The notes under the pieces are model-generated. The model was not told the origin of the DNA, did not search any database, and was given only the letters and a program-made list of their open reading frames with translations. Shown here piece by piece: positions 17,626 to 30,260 of a stretch of 64,000 nucleotides of DNA (its first letter is position 1; each line of letters starts with the position of its first letter). The stretch is taken from the NCBI RefSeq assembly GCF_014218295.1, contig NZ_AP023287.1, forward strand, positions 3,100,001-3,164,000. The letters are read 5' to 3'. A program made the translations under genes and the position numbers. Source of the DNA: Mycolicibacterium litorale (lineage in GTDB: Bacteria; Actinomycetota; Actinomycetes; Mycobacteriales; Mycobacteriaceae).

Positions 17626-18441
17626 TCAGAACTCCTCCGGGGCGCCGACCGACGCGACGATGTCGAGGATCTCGCCGTGCACCTGCGGCGAGGCGGCCAG
17701 CACGGATTTCGACTGCGGGGTCCAATCCGCCCCGGCCAGATCGGTGACCACGCCCCCGGCGGCCCGCACCAGCGCCACCCCGGCGGCGTGGTCCCAGATG
17801 TGGTGGCCGAAGCTGATCGCGCCGCCGAGCACGCCGGCGGCGGTGTAGGCGAGGTCCAGGCCGGTGGCCCCGTGCATCCTCATCCGGTTGCATCGCCTGC
17901 TGAGGTTCTCCAGCAGCGCCACCCGCCACCGTCCGGGGAACCGTCCCCGCGAGTCCACGTTGAACGTGCCGGTGCCGATCACGCATTCGTCGAGCGAACC
18001 GGTCTCCAGCGGCGGTTGCGCAACACCGTTGACATACAACGGCTTTCCGACGACCGCGGTGTAGCGCTGGGACACGAACGGCAGCCACGTCAGCCCGGCG
18101 ACGGGCTCACCGTCGCGCAGCAGGCCGAGCAGGATCGCTGCGGTCGGCAGGCCGGCGGCGTAGTTGAAGGTGCCGTCGATCGGATCGAGCACCCACACCA
18201 GCGGGGAGTCGATGTCGGCGCCGCCGTACTCCTCACCGTGCACCTCGATGCCGGTGGCCGCGGTCAACGCGTCGACGACCTGGCGTTCGATCTTCAGATC
18301 GACCTCGGTGGCGAAGTCGTTGCCCTTCTTCTTGACCGCCGAGTCGGCGCGGTGTCCGCTGATGAAGGGTTCGGACGCGGCGTCCAGTATTTTCGCGGCC
18401 TCGTCGACCAGACCCTGCAGGTCGGCCTCGTCCAGTGCCAT
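17626..18441 (-). CDS. impA: Inositol monophosphatase family protein
   Basis: The 271-residue enzyme has the metal-binding motif DPIDGTFNY (86–94), the acidic pair at 70–71 and WDHAAG with D216, all signatures of the inositol monophosphatase family. In M. tuberculosis the gene in this place is impA (Rv1604). Its position within the his operon leaves open whether it also serves as a histidinol-phosphate phosphatase (HisN-like); the sequence alone does not separate the two roles. It lies seven bases after hisA and abuts hisF. Confidence 0.88.
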   Translation of the reverse strand: MALDEADLQGLVDEAAKILDAASEPFISGHRADSAVKKKGNDFATEVDLKIERQVVDALTAATGIEVHGEEYGGADIDSPLVWVLDPIDGTFNYAAGLPTAAILLGLLRDGEPVAGLTWLPFVSQRYTAVVGKPLYVNGVAQPPLETGSLDECVIGTGTFNVDSRGRFPGRWRVALLENLSRRCNRMRMHGATGLDLAYTAAGVLGGAISFGHHIWDHAAGVALVRAAGGVVTDLAGADWTPQSKSVLAASPQVHGEILDIVASVGAPEEF

Positions 18442-18448
18442 CGACGCC

Positions 18449-19207
18449 CTACTGCCCTACTGCTGCCAGCGCTTCGGGCAGCGTGAAACGCCCGGCGTAC
18501 AACGCTTTTCCGACGATCGCACCCTCGACGCCGCGACCGGTCAACGTGCCGATCGCGCGGAGGTCGTCCAGGCTCGAGACGCCGCCGGAGGCGATCACCG
18601 GCGCATCGGTGCGGTCGGCGACGCGGCCCAGCAGGTCCAGGTTCGGCCCTTCGAGCGTTCCGTCCTTGGTCACGTCGGTGACGACGTAGCGCGAACACCC
18701 TTCGGAATCAAGGCGGTCCAGCACCTCCCACAGGTCCCCGCCGTCGGTCTCCCAACCGCGGCCGCGCAGCCGGTGCTGGTCGTCGACGATCTTCACGTCG
18801 AGCCCGACGGCCACCTTGTCGCCGTACTCGGCGACGACCTTCGCGCACCACTGCGGGTTCTCCAGCGCCGCGGTGCCGATGTTGACCCGCGCGCACCCGG
18901 TGGCCAGCGCGGCCTTCAGTGAGTCGTCGTCACGGATGCCTCCGGACAGTTCGACCGCCACGTCGAGGCGGCCGACGACGTCGGCGAGCAGTTCACGGTT
19001 CGAGCCGCGCCCGAACGCGGCGTCGAGGTCGACGAGGTGGATCCACTGCGCCCCGTCGTTCTGCCAGCCGAGCGCGGCGTCGAGCGCCGACCCGTACTCG
19101 GTTTCGCTGCCGGCCTTGCCCTGCACGAGGCGCACGGCGCGGCCCTCGACGACGTCGACGGCGGGAAGAAGGATCAGCGGCCTCTCGGACACGGACTTGT
19201 CAGACAC
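18449..19207 (-). CDS. priA: Dual HisA/TrpF isomerase PriA
   Basis: PriA isomerises ProFAR in histidine synthesis and PRA in tryptophan synthesis, so a separate trpF is not needed. The 252-residue barrel has D18 ([10 protein letters not shown]) and D178 (VVTDVTKDG) as the acid/base pair, and RGWETDGG at 150–157 with the Trp that marks PriA-type dual enzymes. GTG 19207 is used as the start; a GTG five codons later is also possible, since homologues begin just before PLILLPAVD. No trpF is found in this window. Confidence 0.94.
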   Translation of the reverse strand: MSDKSVSERPLILLPAVDVVEGRAVRLVQGKAGSETEYGSALDAALGWQNDGAQWIHLVDLDAAFGRGSNRELLADVVGRLDVAVELSGGIRDDDSLKAALATGCARVNIGTAALENPQWCAKVVAEYGDKVAVGLDVKIVDDQHRLRGRGWETDGGDLWEVLDRLDSEGCSRYVVTDVTKDGTLEGPNLDLLGRVADRTDAPVIASGGVSSLDDLRAIGTLTGRGVEGAIVGKALYAGRFTLPEALAAVGQ

Positions 19208-19223
19208 GACGGACAACCTTAGA

Positions 19224-19847
19224 TCAGAGCCCCTCGACCCAGTTGCGGAGCAGCGCCGCGCCGGCGTCACCGCTCTTCTCCGGGTGGAACTGGGTGGCCG
19301 ACAGCGGACCGTCCTCGACGGCGGCGAGGAACGGCACGTGGTGGGTCGCCCAGGTGAGGCGGGCGGATTCGTCACCCTCCCACTGCTGCGCGGCGTAGGA
19401 GTGCACGAAGTAGAAGCGGGTGTCGGGATCGAGACCCCGGAACAGGGTGCTGCCCGCAGGCGCGTCCACGACGTTCCAGCCCATGTGCGGGATCACCGGT
19501 GCGTCGAGCCGCACCACCGCGCCGGGCCACTGACCGCAGCCCGCGGTCTCGACGCCGAACTCCACGCCGCGGGAGAACAGGATCTGCATTCCCACGCACA
19601 CGCCGAGGACCGGGCGTCCGGCGGCCACGCGCTCGGCGATGATCTTCTCGCCACCGATCTCTCGCAGGCCGGCCATACACGCCTCGAACGCCCCGACGCC
19701 CGGGACCACCAGACCGTCGGCGTTCAGCGCCGCGTCGGCGTCCGCGGTCACCTCGACGTCGGCGCCGGTCCGCTCGACCGCGCGCTGCGCCGACCGCAGA
19801 TTGCCCGAGCCGTAATCGAGGACTGTGACCTTTTTCGACCGTCCCAT
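19224..19847 (-). CDS. hisH: Imidazole glycerol phosphate synthase, glutaminase subunit
   Basis: HisH releases ammonia from glutamine for HisF. The 207-residue class I glutamine amidotransferase has C84 in GVCVGMQ, and H188 and E190 in QFHPEKSG as its triad. It lies two bases after hisB and 16 bases before hisA. Confidence 0.96.
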   Translation of the reverse strand: MGRSKKVTVLDYGSGNLRSAQRAVERTGADVEVTADADAALNADGLVVPGVGAFEACMAGLREIGGEKIIAERVAAGRPVLGVCVGMQILFSRGVEFGVETAGCGQWPGAVVRLDAPVIPHMGWNVVDAPAGSTLFRGLDPDTRFYFVHSYAAQQWEGDESARLTWATHHVPFLAAVEDGPLSATQFHPEKSGDAGAALLRNWVEGL

Positions 19848-19849
19848 CT

Positions 19850-22916
<3,067 letters not shown>

Positions 22917-22964
22917 CGTCACCGGCGATACATTCACGCTGTCCATTGTCCCAGAGCAGGCCAA

Positions 22965-22970
22965 ATCGTA
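22965..22970 (-). promoter_or_regulatory. Possible −10 element of the his operon
   Basis: TACGAT on the minus strand fits TAnnnT and would start transcription about 12 bases before the ATG at 22946, or 42 before the preferred hisD start. Confidence 0.35.
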
Positions 22971-22981
22971 TTGGAGCCGTC

Positions 22982-23365
22982 GTGTCGGAGCTGCCGAAGA
23001 TGTTCCCGGAATGGCTGGATCGCCTCCAGGTCAAGTACTTCAACCCGGTCGTCAGACCGTTGGCCGGACGCATACCCGGGCTGGCTCTCATCAAACACAC
23101 TGGTAGACGCTCCGGACGGCGTTTCGAGACGCCGGTGACGGCGTACCGCAAGGGCAACGAGGTGGCGATCGTGCTGGGCCACGGGATGACCGACTGGGCG
23201 AGGAATGCACAGGCCGCGGGCGGCGCGGATCTCAAGCTGTTCCGTGACGAAGTGCACATCGTCAACCCGCGGATCGTCCCGAACGGCCGCGACGTCGCGG
23301 CCCTGCCGGGCTACGCACGCCGTCAGGCCCGCAATCTCGCGGTGTTCGTCGCCGACGTCGGTTGA
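22982..23365 (+). CDS. DUF385/deazaflavin-dependent nitroreductase family protein
   Basis: The 127-residue protein contains [15 protein letters not shown], the typical N-terminal strand of the F420-dependent DUF385 (Ddn-like) family with its TxGRxSG pattern. Such proteins bind coenzyme F420 and reduce various substrates. Its place upstream of hisD matches Rv1598c. GTG 22982 has GGAG six bases upstream and homology begins soon after. The substrate is unknown. Confidence 0.75.
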   Translation: MSELPKMFPEWLDRLQVKYFNPVVRPLAGRIPGLALIKHTGRRSGRRFETPVTAYRKGNEVAIVLGHGMTDWARNAQAAGGADLKLFRDEVHIVNPRIVPNGRDVAALPGYARRQARNLAVFVADVG

Positions 23366-23884
23366 CCGACCGCGCCGCCGATCGGCCGTAGCAACGCCCG
23401 CGCGGCGGGGGCGAACGGCGCCGGAGCAATCGCCGCGACACTACCGAGGCTGTCGGCTGCTTCGGCTTTTCGGGGTGTTCAGCGTGATTCTGTTCTGAAC
23501 GGCGACAAATGCCTACAAATCAGCCCGAACAATGAAGATCTTGATCGCCAATTCGTTCCGAATGCAACAATAGACAACAAGAATGGCAAATCGATCTTGA
23601 GAAACAAGATCGACACTGGGAACACGTCATAACTTTTTTTCCTGGACTTCTATGCCGTTCTTACGCTTTTTGTTATGTTGCTCTCAGCTTGTCGGGAATG
23701 GCGAGCAAATCTGCTGGGGTGGGATCAAGATCGGGGGGTTCGTCGGTTCACCTCGTGTCTCATCGACACGATTCCGGGGCGGTCGGCTGGAGAATTCGGG
23801 CGACTTCTATGCCCTCAGCATGTCCGAATGACGATTATGCGCAGGTTGCGACGCAATGATGCGCGGGCAACAACAGGAGATCCA
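23366..23884. other. Long AT-rich non-coding leader of the PGRS-like gene
   Basis: No gene is seen in these 519 bases. The part from about 23,490 to 23,690 is strikingly AT-rich for this genome and contains a 9-bp inverted repeat and the −10-like TATGTT at 23674–23679. If transcription starts there, the PGRS-like mRNA has a leader of about 200 bases. Confidence 0.55.
23591..23613. promoter_or_regulatory. 9-bp inverted repeat in the AT-rich leader
   Basis: TCGATCTTG and CAAGATCGA form a perfect inverted repeat around the five bases AGAAA. A related half, GATCTTGATC, lies about 60 bases upstream. No T-run follows, so an operator is more likely than a terminator. Confidence 0.45.
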
Positions 23885-25192
23885 ATGAGTTCTGCAACGA
23901 CACGAGGTCGGCATCGCGCAGAGGCACCAGCTAAAGGCGTGGTGGTCAAGCGGGCCGCAGGTGGCGCCATGCTCGGTGCGGCCGTCACGGTCGGGTTCAT
24001 CGGTCTCGGCGCGGGCACCGCGTCAGCCGACGCCGATCCGGCGACCGATTGCGTCAGTGTGCCGCCGGGAGCCGACTGTGTGACGGCACTGTTCGACCTT
24101 CCCGACGCCGGTGCCCTCGCCATCGGCCCCTCGGCTGTGTTCGCGTTCGACCCCACCCTGATACTCGACAACCCCTTCTTCGGCAGCCCGCTCGTCTACG
24201 TCTTCAGCGGCGGCCTCGTCGGCAACGGCTTCCTGCCCGGAATGGACGGTGGCCTGCTGATCGGGAACGGTGCCGACGGCAGCGCGCTCCCCGGTCAGAA
24301 CCCGAACGGCGGCAACGGCGGCCTGTTCTTCGGCAGCGGCGGTGACGGCGCGGACGCTCTCGTCGCCGGTAACGGCGGCAGGGGCGGCAATGCCGGTCTC
24401 ATCGGCCGCGGCGGCGACGGCGGCGATACGGCCGCGCTCTTCGCGGGCAACGGCGGTAACGCGGGCAACGGCGGTCTCCTGTTCGGCAGCGGCGGCAACG
24501 GCGGCTCCAGTCTGCTCGCCGGCAATGGCGGAAACGGCGGTAACGCCGGGGGCTTCGGTAACGGTGGCGACGGCGGCAACGCCACCGTCGGCAACGCCGG
24601 CAACGGTGGCAACGGTGGTCTCGCCGCGGGCTACGGCGGCGACGGCGGCGACTCCGTGACCGGCGACGGCGGGAACGGCGGAAACGCCGGACTCGGAGTG
24701 GGCAACGGCGGCAACGGCGGCAACTCCACGACCGGCGGCGAAGGCGGCGACGGTGGCAGCGGCGGTGCGTTCGCAGGTAACGGCGGCAACGGCGGTAACG
24801 GCGGCGACAACCCCGTCGGCGACGCGGGCGATGGCGGCGACGCCGGCAACGGCGGCTTCTTCGGCAACGGCGGCAACGGCGGCAACGGCGGTGACAGCGT
24901 CATCGGCGACGGCGGCGCAGGTGGTGACGGCGGCGACGCGACCGTCGGCAATGCCGGCAACGGTGGCGACGGCGGCGATGCCGGCATTGATCCGCTCGGC
25001 GAAGACGGCGAGGGTGGCGACGGCGGCGACGGCGGCGACACCGGACTGGCCGGAAACGGCGGCAACGGCGGTGACGGCGGCGACGCAGCCGACGCGGACG
25101 ACGCCGGCGCCGGCGGCGAAGGTGGCTCGGGCGGCGTGGTCGGAAACGACGGCAACGACGGCGATCCCGGCGGAGCCGGTGGCGTCGTCTGA
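23885..25192 (+). CDS. Secreted PGRS-like glycine-rich protein without PE domain
   Basis: The 435-residue protein starts at ATG 23885 behind an AGGAGA ribosome site. It has a Sec-type signal with a basic start, a hydrophobic stretch and a likely cleavage after T-A-S-A near residue 49. Residues 50–140 are a non-repetitive segment with two cysteines (C57 and C66). From about 140 to the end come GGxGGxGG repeats with Asn, Asp and Ala, as in PGRS domains of PE_PGRS proteins. There is no PE domain, so export should use Sec, not type VII secretion. The function is unknown; glycine loops of this kind form parallel helices or bind calcium in some proteins. A hairpin terminator follows. Confidence 0.8.
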   Translation: MSSATTRGRHRAEAPAKGVVVKRAAGGAMLGAAVTVGFIGLGAGTASADADPATDCVSVPPGADCVTALFDLPDAGALAIGPSAVFAFDPTLILDNPFFGSPLVYVFSGGLVGNGFLPGMDGGLLIGNGADGSALPGQNPNGGNGGLFFGSGGDGADALVAGNGGRGGNAGLIGRGGDGGDTAALFAGNGGNAGNGGLLFGSGGNGGSSLLAGNGGNGGNAGGFGNGGDGGNATVGNAGNGGNGGLAAGYGGDGGDSVTGDGGNGGNAGLGVGNGGNGGNSTTGGEGGDGGSGGAFAGNGGNGGNGGDNPVGDAGDGGDAGNGGFFGNGGNGGNGGDSVIGDGGAGGDGGDATVGNAGNGGDGGDAGIDPLGEDGEGGDGGDGGDTGLAGNGGNGGDGGDAADADDAGAGGEGGSGGVVGNDGNDGDPGGAGGVV

Positions 25193-25217
25193 CCGCGACT
25201 GACCACACCACATGAGA

Positions 25218-25247
25218 CGGGCGCCGACCACTGGTTCGGCGCCCGTT
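25218..25247 (+). terminator. Terminator of the PGRS-like gene
   Basis: ACGGGCGCCGA and TCGGCGCCCGT form a perfect 11-bp stem with an 8-base loop, starting 26 bases after the stop codon. The tail is only TCTC, as is usual for mycobacterial hairpin terminators. Confidence 0.7.
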
Positions 25248-25275
25248 CTCGTGCGCGCCTGACACACTCGACTCC

Positions 25276-25917
25276 ATGGCGTGGGACCTGTGGCTGACCT
25301 TCCTGGGGGCCGCGATCATGATCAGCGTGTCGCCGGGCGCGGGTGCGGTGCAATCGATGGCCACGGGTCTCAACCACGGGGTCCTTCGCGGTTACTGGAG
25401 CATCGTGGGCCTCGAGATCGGGCTGATGCTTCAGCTCGCCTTGGTGGCCGTCGGACTCGGCGCGGTGGTCACCAACTCCATCGTGGCGTTCCACGTCATC
25501 AAATGGCTCGGGGTGGCCTACCTGCTGTACCTGGCGGTGCGGCAGTGGCGGACTGCGGCGGTGGACCTGCGTGAGCGAGTCGGCCAGGGCGTCGACGGCG
25601 GCCGGACGGCGCTGCTGGTGCGCGGCTTCCTCGTCAACGCCACCAACCCTAAGGGGCTGGTGTTCTTCCTGGCGGTACTCCCCCATTTCGTCGTGCCCAC
25701 CGCACCCTTGCTGCCGCAGTATCTGGCCATCGGCGCGACGATGACCGCGGTCGACCTGGTGGTCATGGGCCTCTACACCGCGATGTCGGTCCGGCTGGTG
25801 CACTGGCTGCACACCCCACGCCAACAGACGATCCTCAATCGCGTGTTCTCGGGCCTGTTCGCCGCCGCGGCGGTGGTGCTGTCGCTGGTCCGGCGCGGAT
25901 CTCAAGCCGTCCCATGA
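25276..25917 (+). CDS. LysE/RhtB-family amino acid exporter
   Basis: The 213-residue protein has about six membrane segments and the family motifs SPGAGAV near residues 19–25 and [11 protein letters not shown] near 120–130. Members export amino acids such as homoserine, threonine or lysine. The substrate here cannot be told from sequence. It stands alone between the PGRS-like gene and the convergent nadC, a place where other mycobacteria have different genes. Confidence 0.88.
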   Translation: MAWDLWLTFLGAAIMISVSPGAGAVQSMATGLNHGVLRGYWSIVGLEIGLMLQLALVAVGLGAVVTNSIVAFHVIKWLGVAYLLYLAVRQWRTAAVDLRERVGQGVDGGRTALLVRGFLVNATNPKGLVFFLAVLPHFVVPTAPLLPQYLAIGATMTAVDLVVMGLYTAMSVRLVHWLHTPRQQTILNRVFSGLFAAAAVVLSLVRRGSQAVP

Positions 25918-26005
25918 CGACGCGATGGCCATCCACCGGGATGAGGAGGGCGGGAGATCTCCGGATCGACCGCCGTGGTCACGCAGTCAGCGGCCCGGCC
26001 GCGAC

Positions 26006-26872
26006 CTAGACGTCCAGCCCGACGTCGAGGACCCGCACCGAGTGGGTGAGCGCCCCGACGGCGAGGTAGTCGACACCGGTGCCCGCGTATTCGGCCGCGG
26101 TGTCGAGTGTCAGGCCGCCGGAGGACTCCAGCTTCGTCGCCGGCGAGCGGGAGTCGCGCCGCTGCACGGCGATCTGGGTCTGCCATACCGGGAAATTGTC
26201 GAGCAGCACCAGCTCGACACCCTCGGCGAGCACCTCGTCGAGTTGTTCGAGGGAGTCCACCTCAACCTCACAGGGCAGTCCCGGCGCGGCGGCCCGCACG
26301 GCCCGCAGCGCGGCGACGACAGAACCGGCCGCCGCGACGTGGTTGTCCTTGATCAGCGCCGCATCGCCGAGGCCCATGCGGTGGTTCTCCCCGCCGCCGA
26401 CCCGCACGGCGTACTTCTGCAGCGCCCGCAGCCCCGGCAGGGTCTTGCGGGTGTCGCGGATCTTGGCGTTCGTTCCGGCCACGGCGTCCACCCACATCGC
26501 GGTCGCCGTCGCGATCCCCGACAGGTGCGACACCAGGTTGAGCATGGTGCGTTCGGCGGTGAGCAGACCACGGGTCGGCGCCTGCAGGGTCAGCAGCGCC
26601 GCGCCCGGTTCGAGCCGGGTGCCGTCCTCGACACGGTCGACGACGCGGTAGCCCTCGGACCCGATCACCTCGTCGAGCACCAGCAGCGCCAGATCGACGC
26701 CGGCGGCCACCCCGGGCTCGCGGGTGCGCATCGACGCGGTGGTGGTCGCGTCTGCCGGCACCGTCGCCTGCGTCGTGACGTCCGGGCCGTATCGCAGATC
26801 CTCGTCGAGCGCGCGCGTGACCACCGCCCGCGCCTCGGCGATCTGCAGTTCCGACAGTTGTCTCAGCAGCAC
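26006..26872 (-). CDS. nadC: Quinolinate phosphoribosyltransferase
   Basis: NadC makes nicotinate mononucleotide from quinolinate and PRPP. The 288-residue protein has RDTRKTLPGLR with the substrate-binding arginines, GGGENHRMGL and IKDNH, and the C-terminal ESSGG phosphate loop. The GTG start overlaps the last ten bases of nadB, so the genes are coupled. Confidence 0.95.
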   Translation of the reverse strand: MLLRQLSELQIAEARAVVTRALDEDLRYGPDVTTQATVPADATTTASMRTREPGVAAGVDLALLVLDEVIGSEGYRVVDRVEDGTRLEPGAALLTLQAPTRGLLTAERTMLNLVSHLSGIATATAMWVDAVAGTNAKIRDTRKTLPGLRALQKYAVRVGGGENHRMGLGDAALIKDNHVAAAGSVVAALRAVRAAAPGLPCEVEVDSLEQLDEVLAEGVELVLLDNFPVWQTQIAVQRRDSRSPATKLESSGGLTLDTAAEYAGTGVDYLAVGALTHSVRVLDVGLDV

Positions 26873-28458
26873 GCGACGGCCCTCACCTTCAGTCCCACGT
26901 GTCCGTTCTCGTCGAGGTCGACGACACCGCTGACCGCCTGGGCGGGATCGGTGTCGGGATGGTCGCCGCGGTGATGGCAGCCCCGCGACTCGGCCCGCTG
27001 CAGCGCGGAGAGCGCCACCGCCCGCGCGGTGAGCGTGAGGGCGGCGTCCTCCAGGTCGGTGCGGGTCCGAAGCGGGCGGGTGGCCGATGCGCCGAGCACG
27101 CCGCGCAGGCGGGTCAGCCCGTCGGCGTCGCGCACCACGGAGGCGTCGCGGCTCATCGCCGCCTGCAGCTCCCGGCGTCCGAGCACCTCGGCGGTCAGGC
27201 GGGCGGGGGCGACGGCGCGACTCGGGCCGGCGGCGACGGCGTGTTCGGCGGCACCACGCCCCGCACGGCCGCCGACGACCAGCCCCTCGAGAAGGCTGTT
27301 GGAGGCCAGCCGGTTGGCGCCGTGCATCCCGGTGCGCGCGACTTCCCCAGCGGCGAAGAGGCCGGGCAGCGCGGTCCGGCCGTCCAGGTCGGTGACGACG
27401 CCGCCACAGCTGTAGTGCGCGCCCGGCACGACCGGGATGGGCTGACGCGCGGGATCCACACCGGCCCGCCGGCACGCCGCGGTAACCGTCGGGAAGCGCC
27501 GGGCGACGTCCGGCACGCAGCGGGCGTCGAGGTAGACGCAGGAATCCCCGGTGGCTTTCAGCCGCGCGTCGATGGCGCCGGCGACCACGTCGCGCGGTGC
27601 CAGGTCCCCCATCGGGTGCACTCCCGCGGTGACCGGATCACCGTGAGCGTCGACGAGTTTCGCTCCTTCGCCGCGGAGCGCCTCGGTGACCAGCGGCCGC
27701 CGTCCCCCGGCGGGTCCGTCGAACAGCATGGTCGGATGGAACTGGATGAACTCGACGTCGGCGACCGCCGCCCCGGCCCACAGCGCGAGTGCGACCCCGT
27801 CGCCGGTCGACGCCTCCGGGTTGGTGGTGGCCGCGTACAGGTGGCCGAGCCCGCCGGTCGCGAGGACGACCGCGGGTGCGTGGACGATGCCGAGACCGTC
27901 CTCGCTGAGCACCAGCACGCCCGTCACCGCGGTGTCGTCGCGCAGGACCCGGACCGCGACGTGGTTGCGGCGGATGTCGAGCACCCGCGCCGCATCGTCG
28001 AGCGCGCGCTGCACCTCAGCCCCGGTGGCGTCGCCGCCCGCATGGATGATCCGGCGCCGCGAATGGCCGCCCTCGCGGGTCAGCGCCCAGCGGCCCGGTG
28101 CGGCCTCGTCGAAGCGGGCGCCGTCGCCGACGAGGTCCCGTACGGCGCGGTACCCGTCGGCGACGATCGAGTGCACCGCCTCGGCGTCACACAGCCCACC
28201 GCCCGCGGCGACCGTGTCGGCGACGTGCGCATCCACCGAATCCCCGTCGTCGCGCACACCCTGGGGCAGCACCACGGCGATCCCGCCCTGGGCGTATCCG
28301 GTGGCCGTCGACCCCGCCTTGCTGAGCACCATGACCTTGCGGCCGCGGCGCTGCGCGGCGAGTCCGGCGACCAGGCCGGCGACGCCGGTCCCGATCACCA
28401 CGACATCGGCACGCTGCTGCCAATGCGTGGAGCCGCCGCAGCCGCCAGGGCCGGTCAT
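26863..28458 (-). CDS. nadB: L-aspartate oxidase
   Basis: NadB oxidises aspartate to iminoaspartate with FAD. The 531-residue flavoprotein has the N-terminal dinucleotide motif [10 protein letters not shown], the [12 protein letters not shown] segment, HPT within FIQFHPT, and the [13 protein letters not shown] region near the C-terminus. It overlaps nadA by four bases and nadC by ten. Confidence 0.95.
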   Translation of the reverse strand: MTGPGGCGGSTHWQQRADVVVIGTGVAGLVAGLAAQRRGRKVMVLSKAGSTATGYAQGGIAVVLPQGVRDDGDSVDAHVADTVAAGGGLCDAEAVHSIVADGYRAVRDLVGDGARFDEAAPGRWALTREGGHSRRRIIHAGGDATGAEVQRALDDAARVLDIRRNHVAVRVLRDDTAVTGVLVLSEDGLGIVHAPAVVLATGGLGHLYAATTNPEASTGDGVALALWAGAAVADVEFIQFHPTMLFDGPAGGRRPLVTEALRGEGAKLVDAHGDPVTAGVHPMGDLAPRDVVAGAIDARLKATGDSCVYLDARCVPDVARRFPTVTAACRRAGVDPARQPIPVVPGAHYSCGGVVTDLDGRTALPGLFAAGEVARTGMHGANRLASNSLLEGLVVGGRAGRGAAEHAVAAGPSRAVAPARLTAEVLGRRELQAAMSRDASVVRDADGLTRLRGVLGASATRPLRTRTDLEDAALTLTARAVALSALQRAESRGCHHRGDHPDTDPAQAVSGVVDLDENGHVGLKVRAVACC

Positions 28459-29468
28459 TCTCCGCCGCCGGGGTGCCCGATCTCGATCATCCGCTGGACG
28501 CTGCGCCGGGCCAGCCGGGCGGTCTCGGGATCGACGTCGACCTCGTCGGTGCCGTCGGTCAGGCAGCGCAGCAGGGTGGCCGGGGTGATCATCTTCATGT
28601 ACCGGCAGGACGCCCGGTCGTTGACCGCCCGGAAGTCGATCTCCGGAGCGGCGCGACGCAACTGGTGCAGCATCCCGACCTCGGTGGCGACCAGTACCTG
28701 GGTGGCCCGGCTCTCCCGGGCGGCGTCGAGCATGCCCCCGGTCGACAGGATCTTGACCCGTTCCTCGGGGAAGGCGCCTTCACCGGCGAGGTAGAGGGCC
28801 GAGGTCGCGCATCCGCACTCGGGGTGCACGAACAGCTCGGCGTCCGGATGGGCGCGGGCCTGTTCGGCGAGCTCGTCGCCGTTGATACCGGCGTGCACGT
28901 GGCACTCACCGGCCCAGATGTGCATATTCGTGCGGCCCGTGACGCGGCGGACGTGGGCGCCGAGGAACTGGTCGGGGCAGAACAGCACCTCGCGGTCCGC
29001 GGGGATGGAGGCCACCACCTCGACGGCGTTCGACGACGTGCAGCAGATGTCGGTCTCGGCCTTCACCGCGGCGGTCGTGTTGACGTAGGAGACGACGACC
29101 GCGCCGGGGTGTTCGGCCTTCCACTCCCGCAACTCCTCTGCGGTGATGGAGTCGGCCAGCGAGCATCCGGCGCGCGCGGTCGGGATCAGCACGGTCTTGT
29201 CCGGCGACAGGATCTTCGCCGTCTCGGCCATGAAGTGCACACCGCAGAAGACGATGGTGTCCTCCGGCGCCTCGGCCGCGATCCGCGAGAGCGCCAGCGA
29301 ATCGCCCACGTGGTCGGCGACGTCCTGGATCGCGGGTAGCTGGTAGTTGTGCGCGAGCACGGTCGCCCCGCGCTGCCGGGCCAGCCGGCGGATCTCGGCG
29401 GCCCACTCCGCGGTGGGCGCGATGTCGTCGCCGAACTCGGCCGGGAACGTCTCGTCAAGCAGCGTCAC
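28455..29468 (-). CDS. nadA: Quinolinate synthase
   Basis: NadA condenses iminoaspartate with dihydroxyacetone phosphate using a [4Fe-4S] cluster. In the 337-residue protein the three cluster cysteines are C102 (AGCSLA), C189 (GECHVH) and C288 (ASCRYM). The GTG start at 29468 has a GAGGGAG ribosome site upstream, and homology to NadA begins there. It leads nadABC and is divergent from its regulator gene. Confidence 0.96.
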   Translation of the reverse strand: MTLLDETFPAEFGDDIAPTAEWAAEIRRLARQRGATVLAHNYQLPAIQDVADHVGDSLALSRIAAEAPEDTIVFCGVHFMAETAKILSPDKTVLIPTARAGCSLADSITAEELREWKAEHPGAVVVSYVNTTAAVKAETDICCTSSNAVEVVASIPADREVLFCPDQFLGAHVRRVTGRTNMHIWAGECHVHAGINGDELAEQARAHPDAELFVHPECGCATSALYLAGEGAFPEERVKILSTGGMLDAARESRATQVLVATEVGMLHQLRRAAPEIDFRAVNDRASCRYMKMITPATLLRCLTDGTDEVDVDPETARLARRSVQRMIEIGHPGGGE

Positions 29469-29493
29469 GGCGCACTCCCTCGGTGTCGATCCG

Positions 29494-29516
29494 GTTTTCG
29501 ACTTACAATCGAAAAC
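29494..29516. promoter_or_regulatory. NrtR operator between nadA and nrtR
   Basis: GTTTTCGA and TCGAAAAC form a perfect 8-bp inverted repeat around seven bases (29502–29508). It spans the −10 region of nrtR and ends at its start codon, and is 26 bases from nadA. A repressor bound here would block both directions. Confidence 0.75.
29504..29509 (+). promoter_or_regulatory. −10 element of nrtR, leaderless
   Basis: TACAAT lies seven bases before the ATG at 29517 and within the palindromic operator. There is no ribosome site, so the transcript should start at the ATG and be self-repressed. Confidence 0.55.
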
Positions 29517-30218
29517 ATGCCACATACTAGCACCGCGCACGAAGTGCTCGCCGTTGTGTTCCAGGTTCGCGGTGTGGCCCCCGGTGACCCGGGACACCCG
29601 GCCCTGCACGTCCTGCTCTGGCAGCGCGCGCTGGATCCGCAGCGCGGCCGGTGGTCGCTGCCGGGCGGCCGCCTGGGCCATGACGAGGACCTCACCACCT
29701 CGGTGCGCCGTCAACTGGCCGAGAAGGTGGACCTGCGTGAAGTTGCCCACCTGGAACAACTGGCGGTGTTCTCCGACCCGGCCCGCGTTCCCGGGACCCG
29801 GACCATCGCGTCGACGTTCCTCGGGCTGGTGCCCTCACCCGCCACCCCGACGCTGCCCGCCGACACCCGCTGGCATCCGGTGGCCGAACTGCCCGACATG
29901 GCCTTCGACCACCGCCCGATGGTCGAACACGCCCACAGCAGGCTGGCCGCCAAACTGTCCTACACCAACATCGGATTCGCGCTCACTCCAACGGAATTCG
30001 CCTTGTCGACCCTACGGGACATCTACGGTGCGGCGCTGGGCTATCAGGTGGACGCCACCAACCTGCAGCGGGTGCTCGAACGCCGCAACGTGATCACCAG
30101 GACCGGATCCACCGCCCGTTCGGGACGCGCCGGGGGCCGGCCGCCCGCGCTGTACCGGTTCACCGAGTCGCACTACCGGGTGACCGACGAGTTCGCCGCG
30201 CTTCGCCCGCCCGGGTGA
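29517..30218 (+). CDS. nrtR: NrtR-type NUDIX regulator of NAD synthesis
   Basis: The 233-residue protein joins an N-terminal NUDIX-like domain (about 8–140) to a C-terminal winged helix (about 155–225, with [15 protein letters not shown]). The NUDIX box region [20 protein letters not shown] lacks several catalytic acids, so it probably senses ADP-ribose or NAD-related ligands without hydrolysing them. NrtR proteins repress NAD synthesis genes, and in mycobacteria control nadABC. The divergent gene pair and the shared palindrome fit this exactly. It corresponds to Rv1593c. Confidence 0.88.
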   Translation: MPHTSTAHEVLAVVFQVRGVAPGDPGHPALHVLLWQRALDPQRGRWSLPGGRLGHDEDLTTSVRRQLAEKVDLREVAHLEQLAVFSDPARVPGTRTIASTFLGLVPSPATPTLPADTRWHPVAELPDMAFDHRPMVEHAHSRLAAKLSYTNIGFALTPTEFALSTLRDIYGAALGYQVDATNLQRVLERRNVITRTGSTARSGRAGGRPPALYRFTESHYRVTDEFAALRPPG

Positions 30219-30247
30219 GGCGAGTGGAATCTCATAGACCTCTTAAG

Positions 30248-30253
30248 TAGCCT
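30248..30253 (+). promoter_or_regulatory. −10 element of the lipase gene, leaderless
   Basis: TAGCCT lies seven bases before the ATG at 30261, with no ribosome site between. Confidence 0.45.
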
Positions 30254-30260
30254 TGGCCGG

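Noticed and set aside
17626-18441. Naming impA as hisN
   Set aside because: Inositol monophosphatase motifs are clear, but histidinol-phosphate activity cannot be read from the residues.
24023-25267. Long open frames opposite the PGRS-like gene
   Set aside because: They reflect the repeated GGC codons on the other strand and have only Val/Ala- or Pro-rich low-complexity content.
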